A DNA stretch of 64,000 nt. It comes from Spirochaetota bacterium. GTDB taxonomy: Bacteria > Spirochaetota > Spirochaetia > Treponematales > Rectinemataceae. The translations under genes and the position numbers were made by a program. The stretch spans positions 62,001 to 126,000 of the forward strand of contig JAJUJQ010000005.1 of NCBI GenBank assembly GCA_029265255.1, written 5' to 3'. The notes under the pieces were generated by a model, which worked only from the letters and a program-made list of their open reading frames with translations, did not search any database and was not told where the DNA came from. Below, piece by piece: positions 34,134 to 42,903 of the stretch; the stretch's first letter is position 1, and each line of letters begins with the position of its first letter.

Positions 34134-35333
34134 TCAGATCGACGCAAGTACCGGAACGAGTCGCTCGAGTGCGTCATCCATTTCGCTCTCCGTGATAACA
34201 AGCGGAGGCGCGAAGCGGATGATATTGCCATGAGTCTGCTTGGCAAGAATACCCCTATCCTTCAGCGCGACACAGACGGGGTATGCGTCAAAACCTTCGC
34301 TGAAAACGACAGCATTGAGCAAGCCTTTTCCCCGGATCCTCACGATCTTCTGATTGGAAATTTCCCGGAGTCTGGCGCGGAATCGCTCGCCAAGCACGAA
34401 GGCGCGCTCGTCCAGTTTTTCCTGGACAAGGACTTCGAGCGCGGCGATACCGATTGCTCCTGCAAGCGGATTGCCTCCAAATGTCGACCCATGTGTTCCT
34501 GGGGTGAATACATCCATGACCGCGCTGTCCGCAACGATCGCCGAGATAGGCATGATTCCGCCTCCAAGAGCCTTGCCGAGGCACATGATGTCAGGCCTTG
34601 CGTTCTCGTACTGCCATGCGAACCGTCTGCCGGTTCTACAGAATCCTGTCTGTATTTCATCAAAGATTAGCAGCACATGATGGGCGGAACAGATCCTTCG
34701 GAGCGCGGCCAGGTATCCTTCCGGCGGTACCACGACGCCGGCTTCGCCCTGGATAGGTTCCACTAGGACCGCGACCGTATCGGAATCGATAGCAGCCTCG
34801 ACAGCGTCTGCGTTGCCATATGGTACTTTGACGAAGCCGGGTACATAGGGTCCGTAGTTGATATAAGAATCAGGGTCTGTCGACATGGAGATGGCGGCAA
34901 TGGTTCGTCCATGGAAATTGCCTTCCGCGCATATGATTTTCTGACTACCATTGGGCACACCCTTGACTTCGGCTCCCCAGCGGCGAGCAGCCTTGAGCGC
35001 TGTCTCGACTGCCTCAGCGCCGGTGTTCATAGGGAGAGCCTTCTCATAGCCAGTGAATTCGCAGAGCTTTTTCAGGAACAGGCCCATCATATCATTATGA
35101 AATGCGCGGGATGTAAGGGTGACGCGTTCCAATTGAGCCTGCGCTGCTGCGACGATATGAGGGTGGAGATGCCCCTGATTGACCGCGGAATAGGCAGAGA
35201 GGAAGTCGAAATATTCTCTTCCTTCCGGGTCCCATACCTTGCATCCCCTGGCTCTGGAAATGACCACCGGAATGGGGTGGTAGTTGTGCGCTCCATACTG
35301 CTCATCCAGGGCGATGTAGTCTGGGGAATACAT
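34134..35333 (-). CDS. rocD: Ornithine aminotransferase
   Basis: Class III PLP aminotransferase moving the delta-amino group of ornithine to 2-oxoglutarate to give glutamate semialdehyde. 399 residues: DPEGREYFDFLSAYSAVNQGH, MNTGAEAVETALKAARRWG, NFHGRTIAAISMS, EPIQGEAGVVVPPEGYL, FDEIQTGFCRTGR, PLP lysine in CLGKALGGG, HGSTFGGNPLA. These are closest to OAT rather than acetylornithine transaminase. SD AAGGAGG eight bases before ATG. Its place beside ddl and murE is noted because treponemal peptidoglycan uses ornithine; the reaction may run either way. Confidence 0.9.
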   Translation of the reverse strand: MYSPDYIALDEQYGAHNYHPIPVVISRARGCKVWDPEGREYFDFLSAYSAVNQGHLHPHIVAAAQAQLERVTLTSRAFHNDMMGLFLKKLCEFTGYEKALPMNTGAEAVETALKAARRWGAEVKGVPNGSQKIICAEGNFHGRTIAAISMSTDPDSYINYGPYVPGFVKVPYGNADAVEAAIDSDTVAVLVEPIQGEAGVVVPPEGYLAALRRICSAHHVLLIFDEIQTGFCRTGRRFAWQYENARPDIMCLGKALGGGIMPISAIVADSAVMDVFTPGTHGSTFGGNPLAGAIGIAALEVLVQEKLDERAFVLGERFRARLREISNQKIVRIRGKGLLNAVVFSEGFDAYPVCVALKDRGILAKQTHGNIIRFAPPLVITESEMDDALERLVPVLASI

Positions 35334-35415
35334 AAAAAACCTCCTTGAGTGTGCGGGGTCAGCGTATGACGTCCCGCAGCGAGTATAGCCTGGAGATGGG
35401 GATTTTGGGAAGCTT

Positions 35416-35436
35416 TAATAATAATTACTATTATTA
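35416..35436. promoter_or_regulatory. AT-rich palindrome and -10 box upstream of rocD
   Basis: Perfect 8-base arms TAATAATA / TATTATTA around ATTAC. A perfect minus-strand TATAAT (35438-35433) overlaps its right arm, about 100 bases upstream of rocD. This is a good candidate operator, but it does not match the classical ArgR box. Confidence 0.5.
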
Positions 35437-35524
35437 TAAAAATTTATACATCCGCTGCCGTATGGCGACAGCTCGTTCGAGATTGGGCTTTCAACGATGC
35501 AAATCCAGCGATTTATCAGAAGAC

Positions 35525-35554
35525 GGCATATGCGGCAAACTCGCCGCATATGCC
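35525..35554 (-). terminator. Strong hairpin after ddl, weak T tract
   Basis: A perfect 12-bp stem GGCATATGCGGC / GCCGCATATGCC with a 6-base loop, 25 bases after the ddl stop. Only scattered T follow on either strand, so it may act as an RNA-stabilising 3' end or a Rho-assisted terminator rather than a textbook intrinsic one. Confidence 0.55.
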
Positions 35555-35579
35555 AGGCCGCTGACTTTTGTTGTACCGC

Positions 35580-36695
35580 TTATTTTCTGGCAAAATCGTA
35601 TTGTAGAGCGCGACGTTCGGTATGGTGCTCGATGCCAAGACTAATTAGTCTATCCAGGAGTTGGGGGTAGCTCAGTCCTCCATAAGCGCACATGCGCGGA
35701 TACATGGAAATGGCAGTAAAGCCAGGAATGGTGTTTACCTCATTTATATATACAGAACCGGTAATTTTTTCTACGAAAAAATCCACCCGCGCCATACCCT
35801 TGATACACGCCGTTCGATAGGCTGCGATCGCGAGATTCATGATCCGGGATCGGGTCTCTTCGGCAAGCGGCGCGGGGATAAGGAGAGAGGCTCCGTTCGG
35901 ATCAGTGTATTTTGCCTCATAATCATAGAATTCATGCGTGGGGACAATCTCGCCTGGCACAAAGGCGACAGGGTTGTCATTACCGATGACCGCGCATTCG
36001 ATTTCCCTTGCGTCCACAAAGGCCTCAATCAGTGCCCGTTCCGACCAGCGGAGCGCTTCGGTAACAGCAGCCAGCAAGTCCTCCTGGCGGCCGACCTTGG
36101 CGGTACCGACTGATGAGCCTGAGCTGGCAGGTTTCACAAAGCATGGCCATCCGAAGCGGGTTGCGACTCTTCTAGATAGCGCGGCAATATTTTGAGGTTT
36201 TATATCTTCTTTTCCTACAGCGATATAGTCCACTACCGGAAGACCCGCGGATATCCAGAGACGCTTGGATGCTTCCTTGTCCATCCCTATTGCCGAACCA
36301 AGCACATCGGCGCCTACATACGGCACATCGATGGTTTCCAGCAGACCCTGCACAGTGCCGTCTTCTCCGAAAGTACCATGCAGCACAGGAAATACTATGT
36401 CAGTTTCGAGCCTCTGGATGCCTGTGGCAGTTTCGACCCACAAGCCATCGCCCGGGATGGCAAGGACTCTGGGGCCCGCAGTGACGGGAGGAAGCGATCG
36501 CATGACGCCAGGATCTGGAGCGGAGAAGGCCCAGTCTGGCAGCGACTGAAGGTACCATTTACCAGATTTGGTGATTCCGACAGGGATGATATCGTAGAGG
36601 TTCCTGTCGAGATGAGCGATGATGCTGGCTGCGGAAATGAGCGAAACTTCGTGTTCGCCTGAGCGGCCGCCATAGAGTATGACAATTGTTTTCAT
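35580..36695 (-). CDS. ddl: D-alanine-D-alanine ligase
   Basis: ATP-grasp enzyme making the D-Ala-D-Ala dipeptide for peptidoglycan. 371 residues: VILYGGRSGEHEVSLISA at the start, HGTFGEDGTVQGLLE, FVKPASSGSSVGT, AVIGND with the ATP-binding glutamates, and VYINEVNTIPGFT near the C-terminus. The ATG overlaps the murE stop by four bases, so ddl is translationally coupled to murE. Slightly longer than the usual 310-360 residues. Resistance-type (D-Ala-D-Lac) ligases cannot be ruled out by eye, but the conserved context argues for the standard activity. Confidence 0.95.
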   Translation of the reverse strand: MKTIVILYGGRSGEHEVSLISAASIIAHLDRNLYDIIPVGITKSGKWYLQSLPDWAFSAPDPGVMRSLPPVTAGPRVLAIPGDGLWVETATGIQRLETDIVFPVLHGTFGEDGTVQGLLETIDVPYVGADVLGSAIGMDKEASKRLWISAGLPVVDYIAVGKEDIKPQNIAALSRRVATRFGWPCFVKPASSGSSVGTAKVGRQEDLLAAVTEALRWSERALIEAFVDAREIECAVIGNDNPVAFVPGEIVPTHEFYDYEAKYTDPNGASLLIPAPLAEETRSRIMNLAIAAYRTACIKGMARVDFFVEKITGSVYINEVNTIPGFTAISMYPRMCAYGGLSYPQLLDRLISLGIEHHTERRALQYDFARK

Positions 36696-38278
36696 GCGTT
36701 CCTTCCTTTAGTGCCGAAGCCCATTTCGGCAAGAATTGCGGTTGCGGTGGCTTCTTCATCGTATGGCATGGTATGGTCTGCATAGATGATGGAATTTTCG
36801 TGACCCTTGCCTAGGAGCAGGACAAGATCGCCTGGGTCGGCGAGAGAAAATGCCTTGCGAATGGCGGAAGGCCGATCCGGGATAAGATACAGGCGTTCTC
36901 CGCGCGCGAGCTCAGGGCATCCCGAGGCGATTTCTTCAAGGAGGGCCATAGGGTCCTCCCCACGAGGGTCTTCATCAGCAAGCACGATAATATCGCAATA
37001 GTCGGCAGCGATACGTCCCTGCTGCGGGCGTTTGAGTCGGTCCCTCTCACCGCCTGACCCGAATACACAAATGATTTTCCCTTGCCGTTCCTTTCTCAAT
37101 GGAGGAAGAATTTCCATAAATGATGATGGGGTATGTGCATAATCAATAATAACGTCAAAAGGCTGTCCAAGCTGGATGCGCTGCATCCTGCCTCGTACCG
37201 GTTTAAGGCGGGGGAGCAGCGGTATAAAATCGCTCCAATGGAGACCGCTTGCTGCCGAGGCCGCAAGCATAGCGCCAAGACAGTTCTGCACATTAAACGC
37301 GCCCGGAAGGTTGACACGTGCCGCAAGCCGCAGGCGTCCGGCGGCTTCAGGTGGAGGTCCTTCGACAATAAAATCAGCTCCATCGAGATCGAGTCGCACG
37401 TCCAGAGCCCGAAGATCTGCCGGGGCCCCCTTGCTTGAATAGAACAGACAGGGAGCTGCGGATTCGCGCGCAACATACGGTGCGCTTGGGTCGTCAGCGC
37501 AGATAATGCCGTGGGGAACCGCATGGTGCAAGCCTGGGAGCTTTTTCTTTCCACCCTCGCCGAGACGGCGGAAGAGGTTGGCCTTATCGCTGCGGTATTG
37601 CTCCCATGTGCCATGAAATTCCAAGTGCTCGTGAGTGATATTGGTCAGGACACCGATGTCGAACTTCACATCCGCCAGTCGGGCGGTACGAAGAGACAAT
37701 CCATGGCTTGAAGCCTCCACAACCGCGAAGGAAAGCCCATGGTCCCGCATGCGTGCGAGCATCTGCTGAACCGCGATGGATTCGGGAGTCGTTTGATGCT
37801 CTGGGTTCGGCACCTCGCCTTCTCCGGTATCCGACATGACGGTCGAAAAAAATCCAGTTTTGAATCTAGTATAGTTCAAGAGCTGATAGATCAGCGATAC
37901 CGTGGTGCTTTTTCCTTCGGTGCCAGTCACGCCGATGACACACAGTGATGCGCTGGGGTCGTCATAGAATGCGCAGGCGATCGCAGACATCGCGATTCGG
38001 CAATCGCGAACCTGCACAACGGAAATGCCGTTCGGCAGGGCTTCCAGCGGCCCTTCGGTGATGACCGCGGCCGCGCCTCTGTTTTTTGCGTCAGCAATAT
38101 ACTTACGCCCATCCGTGTGAATACCGGGAAGCGCGAAGAAAAGAGAGCTGGGTTTGCACGATCGCGAGTTATAGGTGAGGCTTTCTATTGGTATTTCGAG
38201 ATTTCCAATAGTCGATACTACCTCGATATGCTGCAAAAGGTCCCGAAGCAGCTTCTTCATGAGGAGCAATCGTATCAT
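36692..38278 (-). CDS. murE: UDP-MurNAc-tripeptide synthetase MurE
   Basis: Adds the third, diamino acid to UDP-MurNAc-L-Ala-D-Glu. 528 residues: Mur ligase P-loop GVTGTEGKSTT, TTPES, EASSHGLS, NITHEHLEFHGT, and IIDYAHTPSSF. In the substrate-selecting region the meso-DAP motif DNPR is replaced by DEDPR (residues 435-439), so the amino acid is unlikely to be DAP; lysine or ornithine is more probable, and spirochaetes are known to use L-ornithine. ATG 38278 has a poor SD; ATG 38260 gives a six-residue shorter form. Coupled to ddl. Confidence 0.93.
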   Translation of the reverse strand: MIRLLLMKKLLRDLLQHIEVVSTIGNLEIPIESLTYNSRSCKPSSLFFALPGIHTDGRKYIADAKNRGAAAVITEGPLEALPNGISVVQVRDCRIAMSAIACAFYDDPSASLCVIGVTGTEGKSTTVSLIYQLLNYTRFKTGFFSTVMSDTGEGEVPNPEHQTTPESIAVQQMLARMRDHGLSFAVVEASSHGLSLRTARLADVKFDIGVLTNITHEHLEFHGTWEQYRSDKANLFRRLGEGGKKKLPGLHHAVPHGIICADDPSAPYVARESAAPCLFYSSKGAPADLRALDVRLDLDGADFIVEGPPPEAAGRLRLAARVNLPGAFNVQNCLGAMLAASAASGLHWSDFIPLLPRLKPVRGRMQRIQLGQPFDVIIDYAHTPSSFMEILPPLRKERQGKIICVFGSGGERDRLKRPQQGRIAADYCDIIVLADEDPRGEDPMALLEEIASGCPELARGERLYLIPDRPSAIRKAFSLADPGDLVLLLGKGHENSIIYADHTMPYDEEATATAILAEMGFGTKGRNA

Positions 38279-38574
38279 GCGCCTACGCGCTGTTCAATGC
38301 CACGCCTCGACCATAAGCATGGAGACTGACATGCTGGTCCGGGGTCTCGTCTGCGACAGCGGCAGCGGCAACGACGTACCTCGATCGGCGGCCTAGAAAG
38401 CGGAAAGAGCCAGAAAAGTCCCGCGCAGGCAGGTATTAAAGAAGAATGAAGTAAAAGTCCATACATTGCTGCTCCGCGTCTTTTTCTTTGCATGTTTGAC
38501 AAGTATATTGATATCTGCCAGATGAGCCAGCTGGGGCATGCTGGACAAGCGGAAGGAACATCAAGGAGAAATTC
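38279..38574. other. 296-base divergent region between murE and queD
   Basis: GC-rich on the murE side, AT-richer towards queD. A perfect TTGACA at 38497-38502 points rightward but no good -10 stands 16-18 bases after it. A small hairpin CCAGC...GCTGG (about 38527-38544) lies between it and the queD SD. Nothing resembling a preQ1 riboswitch or a short gene is evident. Confidence 0.4.
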
Positions 38575-38952
38575 GTGTACCAGATTAGAGTGGAAGCCGA
38601 ATTTGCCGCGGCGCATCATCTTGCGCACTACAAGGGGAAATGCGAACGACCGCATGGGCATAATTATGTTGTGCGTGTATGGGTTTCCGGTAGAAATCTC
38701 GAGGAAGGAGGCATGCTGGTTGATTTTGGAGATATTAAGAGCGCGCTCAGAACGCTGATTGCCGAACAGCTTGATCACCAGGACCTCAATTCGCTGGAGG
38801 TTTTCAAGGGAGACCCCAGTGCCGAGCGCATCGCGAAATTCATATACGATGCGCTAAAGACGTGCGCAGCGGTACAGCGCGAAGGCATCGGGATCTCGGC
38901 AGTCGATGTATTCGAGACTCCTACTTCCATGGCACGCTATGTTCCGGATTGA
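38575..38952 (+). CDS. queD: 6-carboxy-5,6,7,8-tetrahydropterin synthase QueD
   Basis: Second enzyme of queuosine synthesis, acting on the product of FolE2. 125 residues. Start is GTG 38575 with SD AAGGAG six bases upstream. Zinc ligands: AAHHL (His13/14 region) and RPHGHNY (two His). The catalytic Cys is in GKCERPHGH, and LDHQDLN and FETPTSMARY complete the family pattern. No queC, queE or tgt is nearby. The end overlaps the convergent radical-SAM gene by 16 bases. Confidence 0.93.
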   Translation: MYQIRVEAEFAAAHHLAHYKGKCERPHGHNYVVRVWVSGRNLEEGGMLVDFGDIKSALRTLIAEQLDHQDLNSLEVFKGDPSAERIAKFIYDALKTCAAVQREGIGISAVDVFETPTSMARYVPD

Positions 38953-41501
38953 GATGGCGCGTTCATAAGTCGGCTTCCGGCACTTGGATTCCATTCTTTA
39001 ATACGGAACACGGGCATGGTACAGAGCTCATTTTCACAGAGGGCTTCGGCGAGTGAAGCCAATTCCGCGCTCCTGCCGATGACCATGGATAATGCCAGAG
39101 CGTGAGGCCCCGACGGGCCGAGGCGAGCATTATAGACAGGTCCACGCGGTTTCGACGCCGAGGGGATCACACACAGTTCCTCGCCTTCCTTTCGAATCAT
39201 ATAGGTAACATAGTGCTGACGAAGCCATGTTTCGATCACATTCCGCAGTGCGCGCTCTTTTTCATCATTCGCGACAGGAATGGATATATCGAGCGAGCAT
39301 GATTCAAGAAAATCGATGCGGTTTCCATGATACATCTCAATATCAAGAAGAGGAATAATTCGATTAGGGCCTTTAGGACTGCTCCTGAGCGCCGCAGAGG
39401 CCAGAGAGATCGCTTTTTCCAGCGTGGCCTCATGGGGGCCATACAGAGCGTACCAGCGCATGCCATAGAGTCCGAACATCCTCCCTGCGGCGGAAAAGGT
39501 TTTGCCCCATTCGTTGGGAACCGCGAGTTCTCTGCAGAGAAAGACCGCTTTCTCCGCTCCAGGCACCAATCTCGCCAGCGACCGCAGCAAGGATGCACGG
39601 CGATAGGCTTCGGTCGCCCATGCGAGGTCCGGAGATTCGGTGATGAGCACGATCCGAAATGGAAACGATGCTTTTTCCTTTTGCATGGCCTGCATCCTGA
39701 CAGCGGCTGCGCGGATTTCGTCATCGGCCACGGTTTTCATGATGTGGGAGGTTTTCTTGCTGTTCATTCTGTCATGGCTATCCGCGTCTTGTCTTTCCAG
39801 AGATGCTTTTGCCTGTTCATAATGTGCTCTCAAGAGAGCCCAGTGGCTATCAGGTTCGATGAAGGAGAACTCGGGCTTGAAAACCGGCGATTTCTCTTCG
39901 AAAAGAGTATTGTACCCAGGTTGAGCCGAAAGAAAGGCATCGAGTGATTCCGACGCTTCCCTTGCAAGGGTACCATCGTATAAGAAATGCTGCGTCGGCG
40001 TCTTGACCAGCCAGTCATGAGCAGAGGATCCAGCCATCGATAGAAGCTGGTCTGCCCAGTAATCTCCATAGGGCGAAGCGAGCCTGAACTCGAATCCGGC
40101 TTTCCTGCAACATGATTCCATACGCGACGCGATCCGGGACAGGAGCGTTTTGCTCTTCATGAGCGGTGCGTATTGAAGCGGTGTGAATGGTAACCGGACG
40201 AGAAATCCTGCTGAAGCGATAACCCTGACCGGTCTATGGGTTTTTTCCAGCTGATCATGAATGGCTTGACAGAGTTCATGAAATTCGGCGATATCGTGGT
40301 CATTTTCAAATCCGGAGATTATGAAAAACAGCTTCAGTTCTCTTGGTTCCACCGAGAGGATATGTGAGACCGATTCATGGATGTGCTGCTCGGTAATGCC
40401 CTTGTGATAATAGGCGCGCATCCTGGATGAAATTCCCTCGATGCCAAGTGTAAATGACCGCTTGCCTGCAGCGGCTTCAAGCGCGACCAAGGTGGGATGC
40501 TCGGCAAGAATATCGAGCCGCTGGCTCATGAGGGAAACTTGCATGAAGGAACGGCCCGCCTGCAAGACTATCTGCGCGAGCCCCCTGTGCATGTTGAAAT
40601 TGTAGCTGAAAAGCTCAACATCCTCGGCACCTGAGGCTTTCTTCAACTGAGTCAGGACTGCCGTGATGTCGCTGACCGGCTTTTCGTGGAAGGGACGGCG
40701 ATCCCAGCCTTCAAGGCAGAAAGAACAATAGCCGGTACACCCCGCAGTGATGGCAAGCTTGACATGGTCTGCATCGTCTCCGTTCAGGACAAGTGGGGAA
40801 GAGAGGAGCGCAGGGCGCTTTTCTGCCAGGCGGCGAGAAGCGCTGCCATTGCCAATACATGGCCACAGGCCCTGTACTTCGCGGCCAAGGTTCTGAAGGA
40901 GTGTATGCTTTGGTTCTTCCGAGCTCTTCCATGACTCGATGCTGCGGGCAATAGTCCCTATCGCGCCTTCTCCTTCTCCAAAGAAGATGGCATCGACCAA
41001 ACTGTCGATCACCATCCTTTCGCTGGTTTTGATGACTGCCCCAGCTGTCACCGCCGCAGACCCACCTAGAAAGATCAACGGCGTTTGTCTCGAACCACAT
41101 CGCGCTTTGAAATCGACTGGAATTCCAGACTGGTGGTGGAGCCAGGGAAGATTCACGAGCTCAAGCGTGTAGGCACACGATACAAGAATGGCATCGAACT
41201 CAGCCGGCGTTCTGGCGCTCGCTCGACCAAAAAACCAGGGCAGGCCATTTCGGTCGAGCTGGGCACGGTCAGCAGCTGGAGGTAGAAAGGCAAAGTCGAT
41301 AAAGGCGTTGGGAAGAGCGGTACGTATTTCGTTAAATAGGACCAGATGAGAGAGGGATACTTCCATATCCCGGAATAAAGAAAGCCGAACGATGAGGAAC
41401 CGGCTCGAAGCTTCGTCGAAAGGTGGGTTCCTCATATCCGCGGCGACCGCCGGGGTAATGATAAAACCTTCCTTCGGTATTGTTGCACAGGGTTTGCTCA
41501 T
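38937..41501 (-). CDS. Large radical-SAM protein with B12-binding-like N-terminus
   Basis: 854 residues. Residues 30-210 have the alternating strands of a cobalamin-binding-type domain (FDAILVSCAYTLELVNLPWL, TPLIFLGGSAAVTAG, DAIFFGEGEGA), but without the DxHxxG cobalamin motif. The radical-SAM cluster motif is CTGYCSFC (Cys255, 259, 262), CX3CX2C, and a typical barrel follows to about 560. The last 250 residues (from FRIVLITESPDLAWATEAYR) form an extra domain I do not recognise. No SD at ATG 41501. It sits between a DEAD-box helicase and queD, so RNA modification is a reasonable guess, but substrate and reaction are unknown. Confidence 0.75.
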   Translation of the reverse strand: MSKPCATIPKEGFIITPAVAADMRNPPFDEASSRFLIVRLSLFRDMEVSLSHLVLFNEIRTALPNAFIDFAFLPPAADRAQLDRNGLPWFFGRASARTPAEFDAILVSCAYTLELVNLPWLHHQSGIPVDFKARCGSRQTPLIFLGGSAAVTAGAVIKTSERMVIDSLVDAIFFGEGEGAIGTIARSIESWKSSEEPKHTLLQNLGREVQGLWPCIGNGSASRRLAEKRPALLSSPLVLNGDDADHVKLAITAGCTGYCSFCLEGWDRRPFHEKPVSDITAVLTQLKKASGAEDVELFSYNFNMHRGLAQIVLQAGRSFMQVSLMSQRLDILAEHPTLVALEAAAGKRSFTLGIEGISSRMRAYYHKGITEQHIHESVSHILSVEPRELKLFFIISGFENDHDIAEFHELCQAIHDQLEKTHRPVRVIASAGFLVRLPFTPLQYAPLMKSKTLLSRIASRMESCCRKAGFEFRLASPYGDYWADQLLSMAGSSAHDWLVKTPTQHFLYDGTLAREASESLDAFLSAQPGYNTLFEEKSPVFKPEFSFIEPDSHWALLRAHYEQAKASLERQDADSHDRMNSKKTSHIMKTVADDEIRAAAVRMQAMQKEKASFPFRIVLITESPDLAWATEAYRRASLLRSLARLVPGAEKAVFLCRELAVPNEWGKTFSAAGRMFGLYGMRWYALYGPHEATLEKAISLASAALRSSPKGPNRIIPLLDIEMYHGNRIDFLESCSLDISIPVANDEKERALRNVIETWLRQHYVTYMIRKEGEELCVIPSASKPRGPVYNARLGPSGPHALALSMVIGRSAELASLAEALCENELCTMPVFRIKEWNPSAGSRLMNAPSQSGT

Positions 41502-41510
41502 GGCATGAGT

Positions 41511-42776
41511 TCATGCGCGGCGGCGCGTGTTCCGTTCGGATTCATGTACTTCCACTCGCTGGAAGAACTCTTCAACAGGGGGTTCGAAGATTCTGCCATC
41601 CTCGATCCATTTTGTTCGGAATATAAAACCATATCGTATCGCGGTCTTTGATGCCCGCTCCAGCTCGATACCATCCGCCAGAAGGATACTGATTCCACGC
41701 TTTCCCGCGCGGCCAGTACGCCCTGCGCGATGGACATAGGCAGAAGGTTCTTCCGGCATATCCATGCTGATAATATGGCTTATATCGGGAATATCCAAGC
41801 CGCGGGCACCAAGATCGGTCGTTATCAGAACGCGGAGAGAGCCTTCCCTGAAGCGTTCGATCGCCCGATGTCGCGATGATTTCTCCATGCGCGAAAGGAT
41901 GGTGTCGCACGGATGGCCGGATGTCTGCAGGAGCGCGGCAACTTTCTGGACTCGGTAGGAATCGGAAGCGAAAATGAGGCATCGGGAAGGCCGAATGGCA
42001 GAGAGTATTTTTTTCAGAAGCGCTGTCTTTTTGCGGTGTTCCTCGTAGAATACCCAGTGCTCTATGGCTTCTGACAAAATTCCTTCACCGGCAAGGTCTA
42101 CCACTGTCGGGGTTTGTAGCCATGCTGAGGCGAGTGATCGAGTTCCCGCTGGAATAGTCGCTGAAGCGAGTATTTTTACGGCTTTGCGCGATGCGTGCTG
42201 CAGAAGAAATTCGACTGATTCGCGATACTCCCGTGCGAAGAGCCGATCCGCTTCATCGAGTACGATGAAGGCAGCGTTCCTGATATCGAAGAAGGATAGC
42301 CTTACCAGGTCCGCAAGCCGTCCTGGAGTACCAGTGAGGAGCGCAGGATGCGATTTGAGTTCTTCTTTCTGGCGAGAAAAATGGGTACCCCCCAGAAGAG
42401 CGAGGCTTGTCGCCTCGAGATGGGCGGCGTGGCAAAGCTTCGCGGCCTGACGGGCCACCTGTACCGCCAGTTCCTGTGTCGGACATACAATCACCGCGAA
42501 AGGCCAGCGCGCATGCCGAGGGCTTCTCGCGGCAGCACTGCCAGAATTCATTTCGGGCTCCGGTCCGGCTGAGGGGGCAGAAATCAGGCGGGTCAATATC
42601 GGTGCCAGATACGCGAATGTCTTTCCGGTCCCCGTTTCCGACTGCATGATAAGGTCCCTCGATGCCAGAATCGCGGGTATGGCCTGGCGCTGTACTGCGG
42701 TCGGAATTTTGCATCCGAGCTGTGTCATCGCTGCCGCGACCGCTGGCGCGAGCCCGAGAGAAAGAAACTCTTCCAT
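41511..42776 (-). CDS. DEAD-box RNA helicase
   Basis: ATP-dependent RNA unwinding or remodelling. From ATG 42776 it has 421 residues (a TTG 36 bases upstream is possible; neither has a good SD). Q motif (AVQRQAIPAI), Walker A SETGTGKT, PTQELA, TGTPGRL, VLDEADRLF (DEAD), SAT, then helicase C with LITTDLGARGLD and HRAGRTGRAG. It ends soon after the core with a short basic tail (ERNTRRRA), without a DbpA/CsdA-type RNA-binding domain. It lies nine bases before the radical-SAM gene, which suggests a joint transcript. Confidence 0.92.
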   Translation of the reverse strand: MEEFLSLGLAPAVAAAMTQLGCKIPTAVQRQAIPAILASRDLIMQSETGTGKTFAYLAPILTRLISAPSAGPEPEMNSGSAAARSPRHARWPFAVIVCPTQELAVQVARQAAKLCHAAHLEATSLALLGGTHFSRQKEELKSHPALLTGTPGRLADLVRLSFFDIRNAAFIVLDEADRLFAREYRESVEFLLQHASRKAVKILASATIPAGTRSLASAWLQTPTVVDLAGEGILSEAIEHWVFYEEHRKKTALLKKILSAIRPSRCLIFASDSYRVQKVAALLQTSGHPCDTILSRMEKSSRHRAIERFREGSLRVLITTDLGARGLDIPDISHIISMDMPEEPSAYVHRAGRTGRAGKRGISILLADGIELERASKTAIRYGFIFRTKWIEDGRIFEPPVEEFFQRVEVHESERNTRRRA

Positions 42777-42865
42777 GAAAATGACGCTATCCGAAAGAGC
42801 AATGAATTGCAATAAGCCATATTGGCGGATGTGACAGGGCAGGGAGGGCAGTGCCAGTGTGACTG

Positions 42866-42894
42866 GTGACAGAAATGACGCTTTTCGCTATAGT
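42866..42894 (+). promoter_or_regulatory. Promoter of rnz, predicted leaderless
   Basis: GTGACA (42866-42871), exactly 17 bases, TATAGT (42889-42894). Start of transcription is expected near 42901, about three bases before ATG 42904. Confidence 0.7.
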
Positions 42895-42903
42895 CATCCA
42901 CAA

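Noticed and set aside
38497..38525. TTGACA upstream of queD as a full promoter
   Set aside because: The -35 is perfect, but no acceptable -10 stands 16-18 bases downstream.
38275..38778. Minus-strand frame of 167 codons between murE and queD
   Set aside because: Overlaps the conserved N-terminus of queD; Arg/Cys-rich low-complexity part is a by-product of GC-rich codons; no SD.
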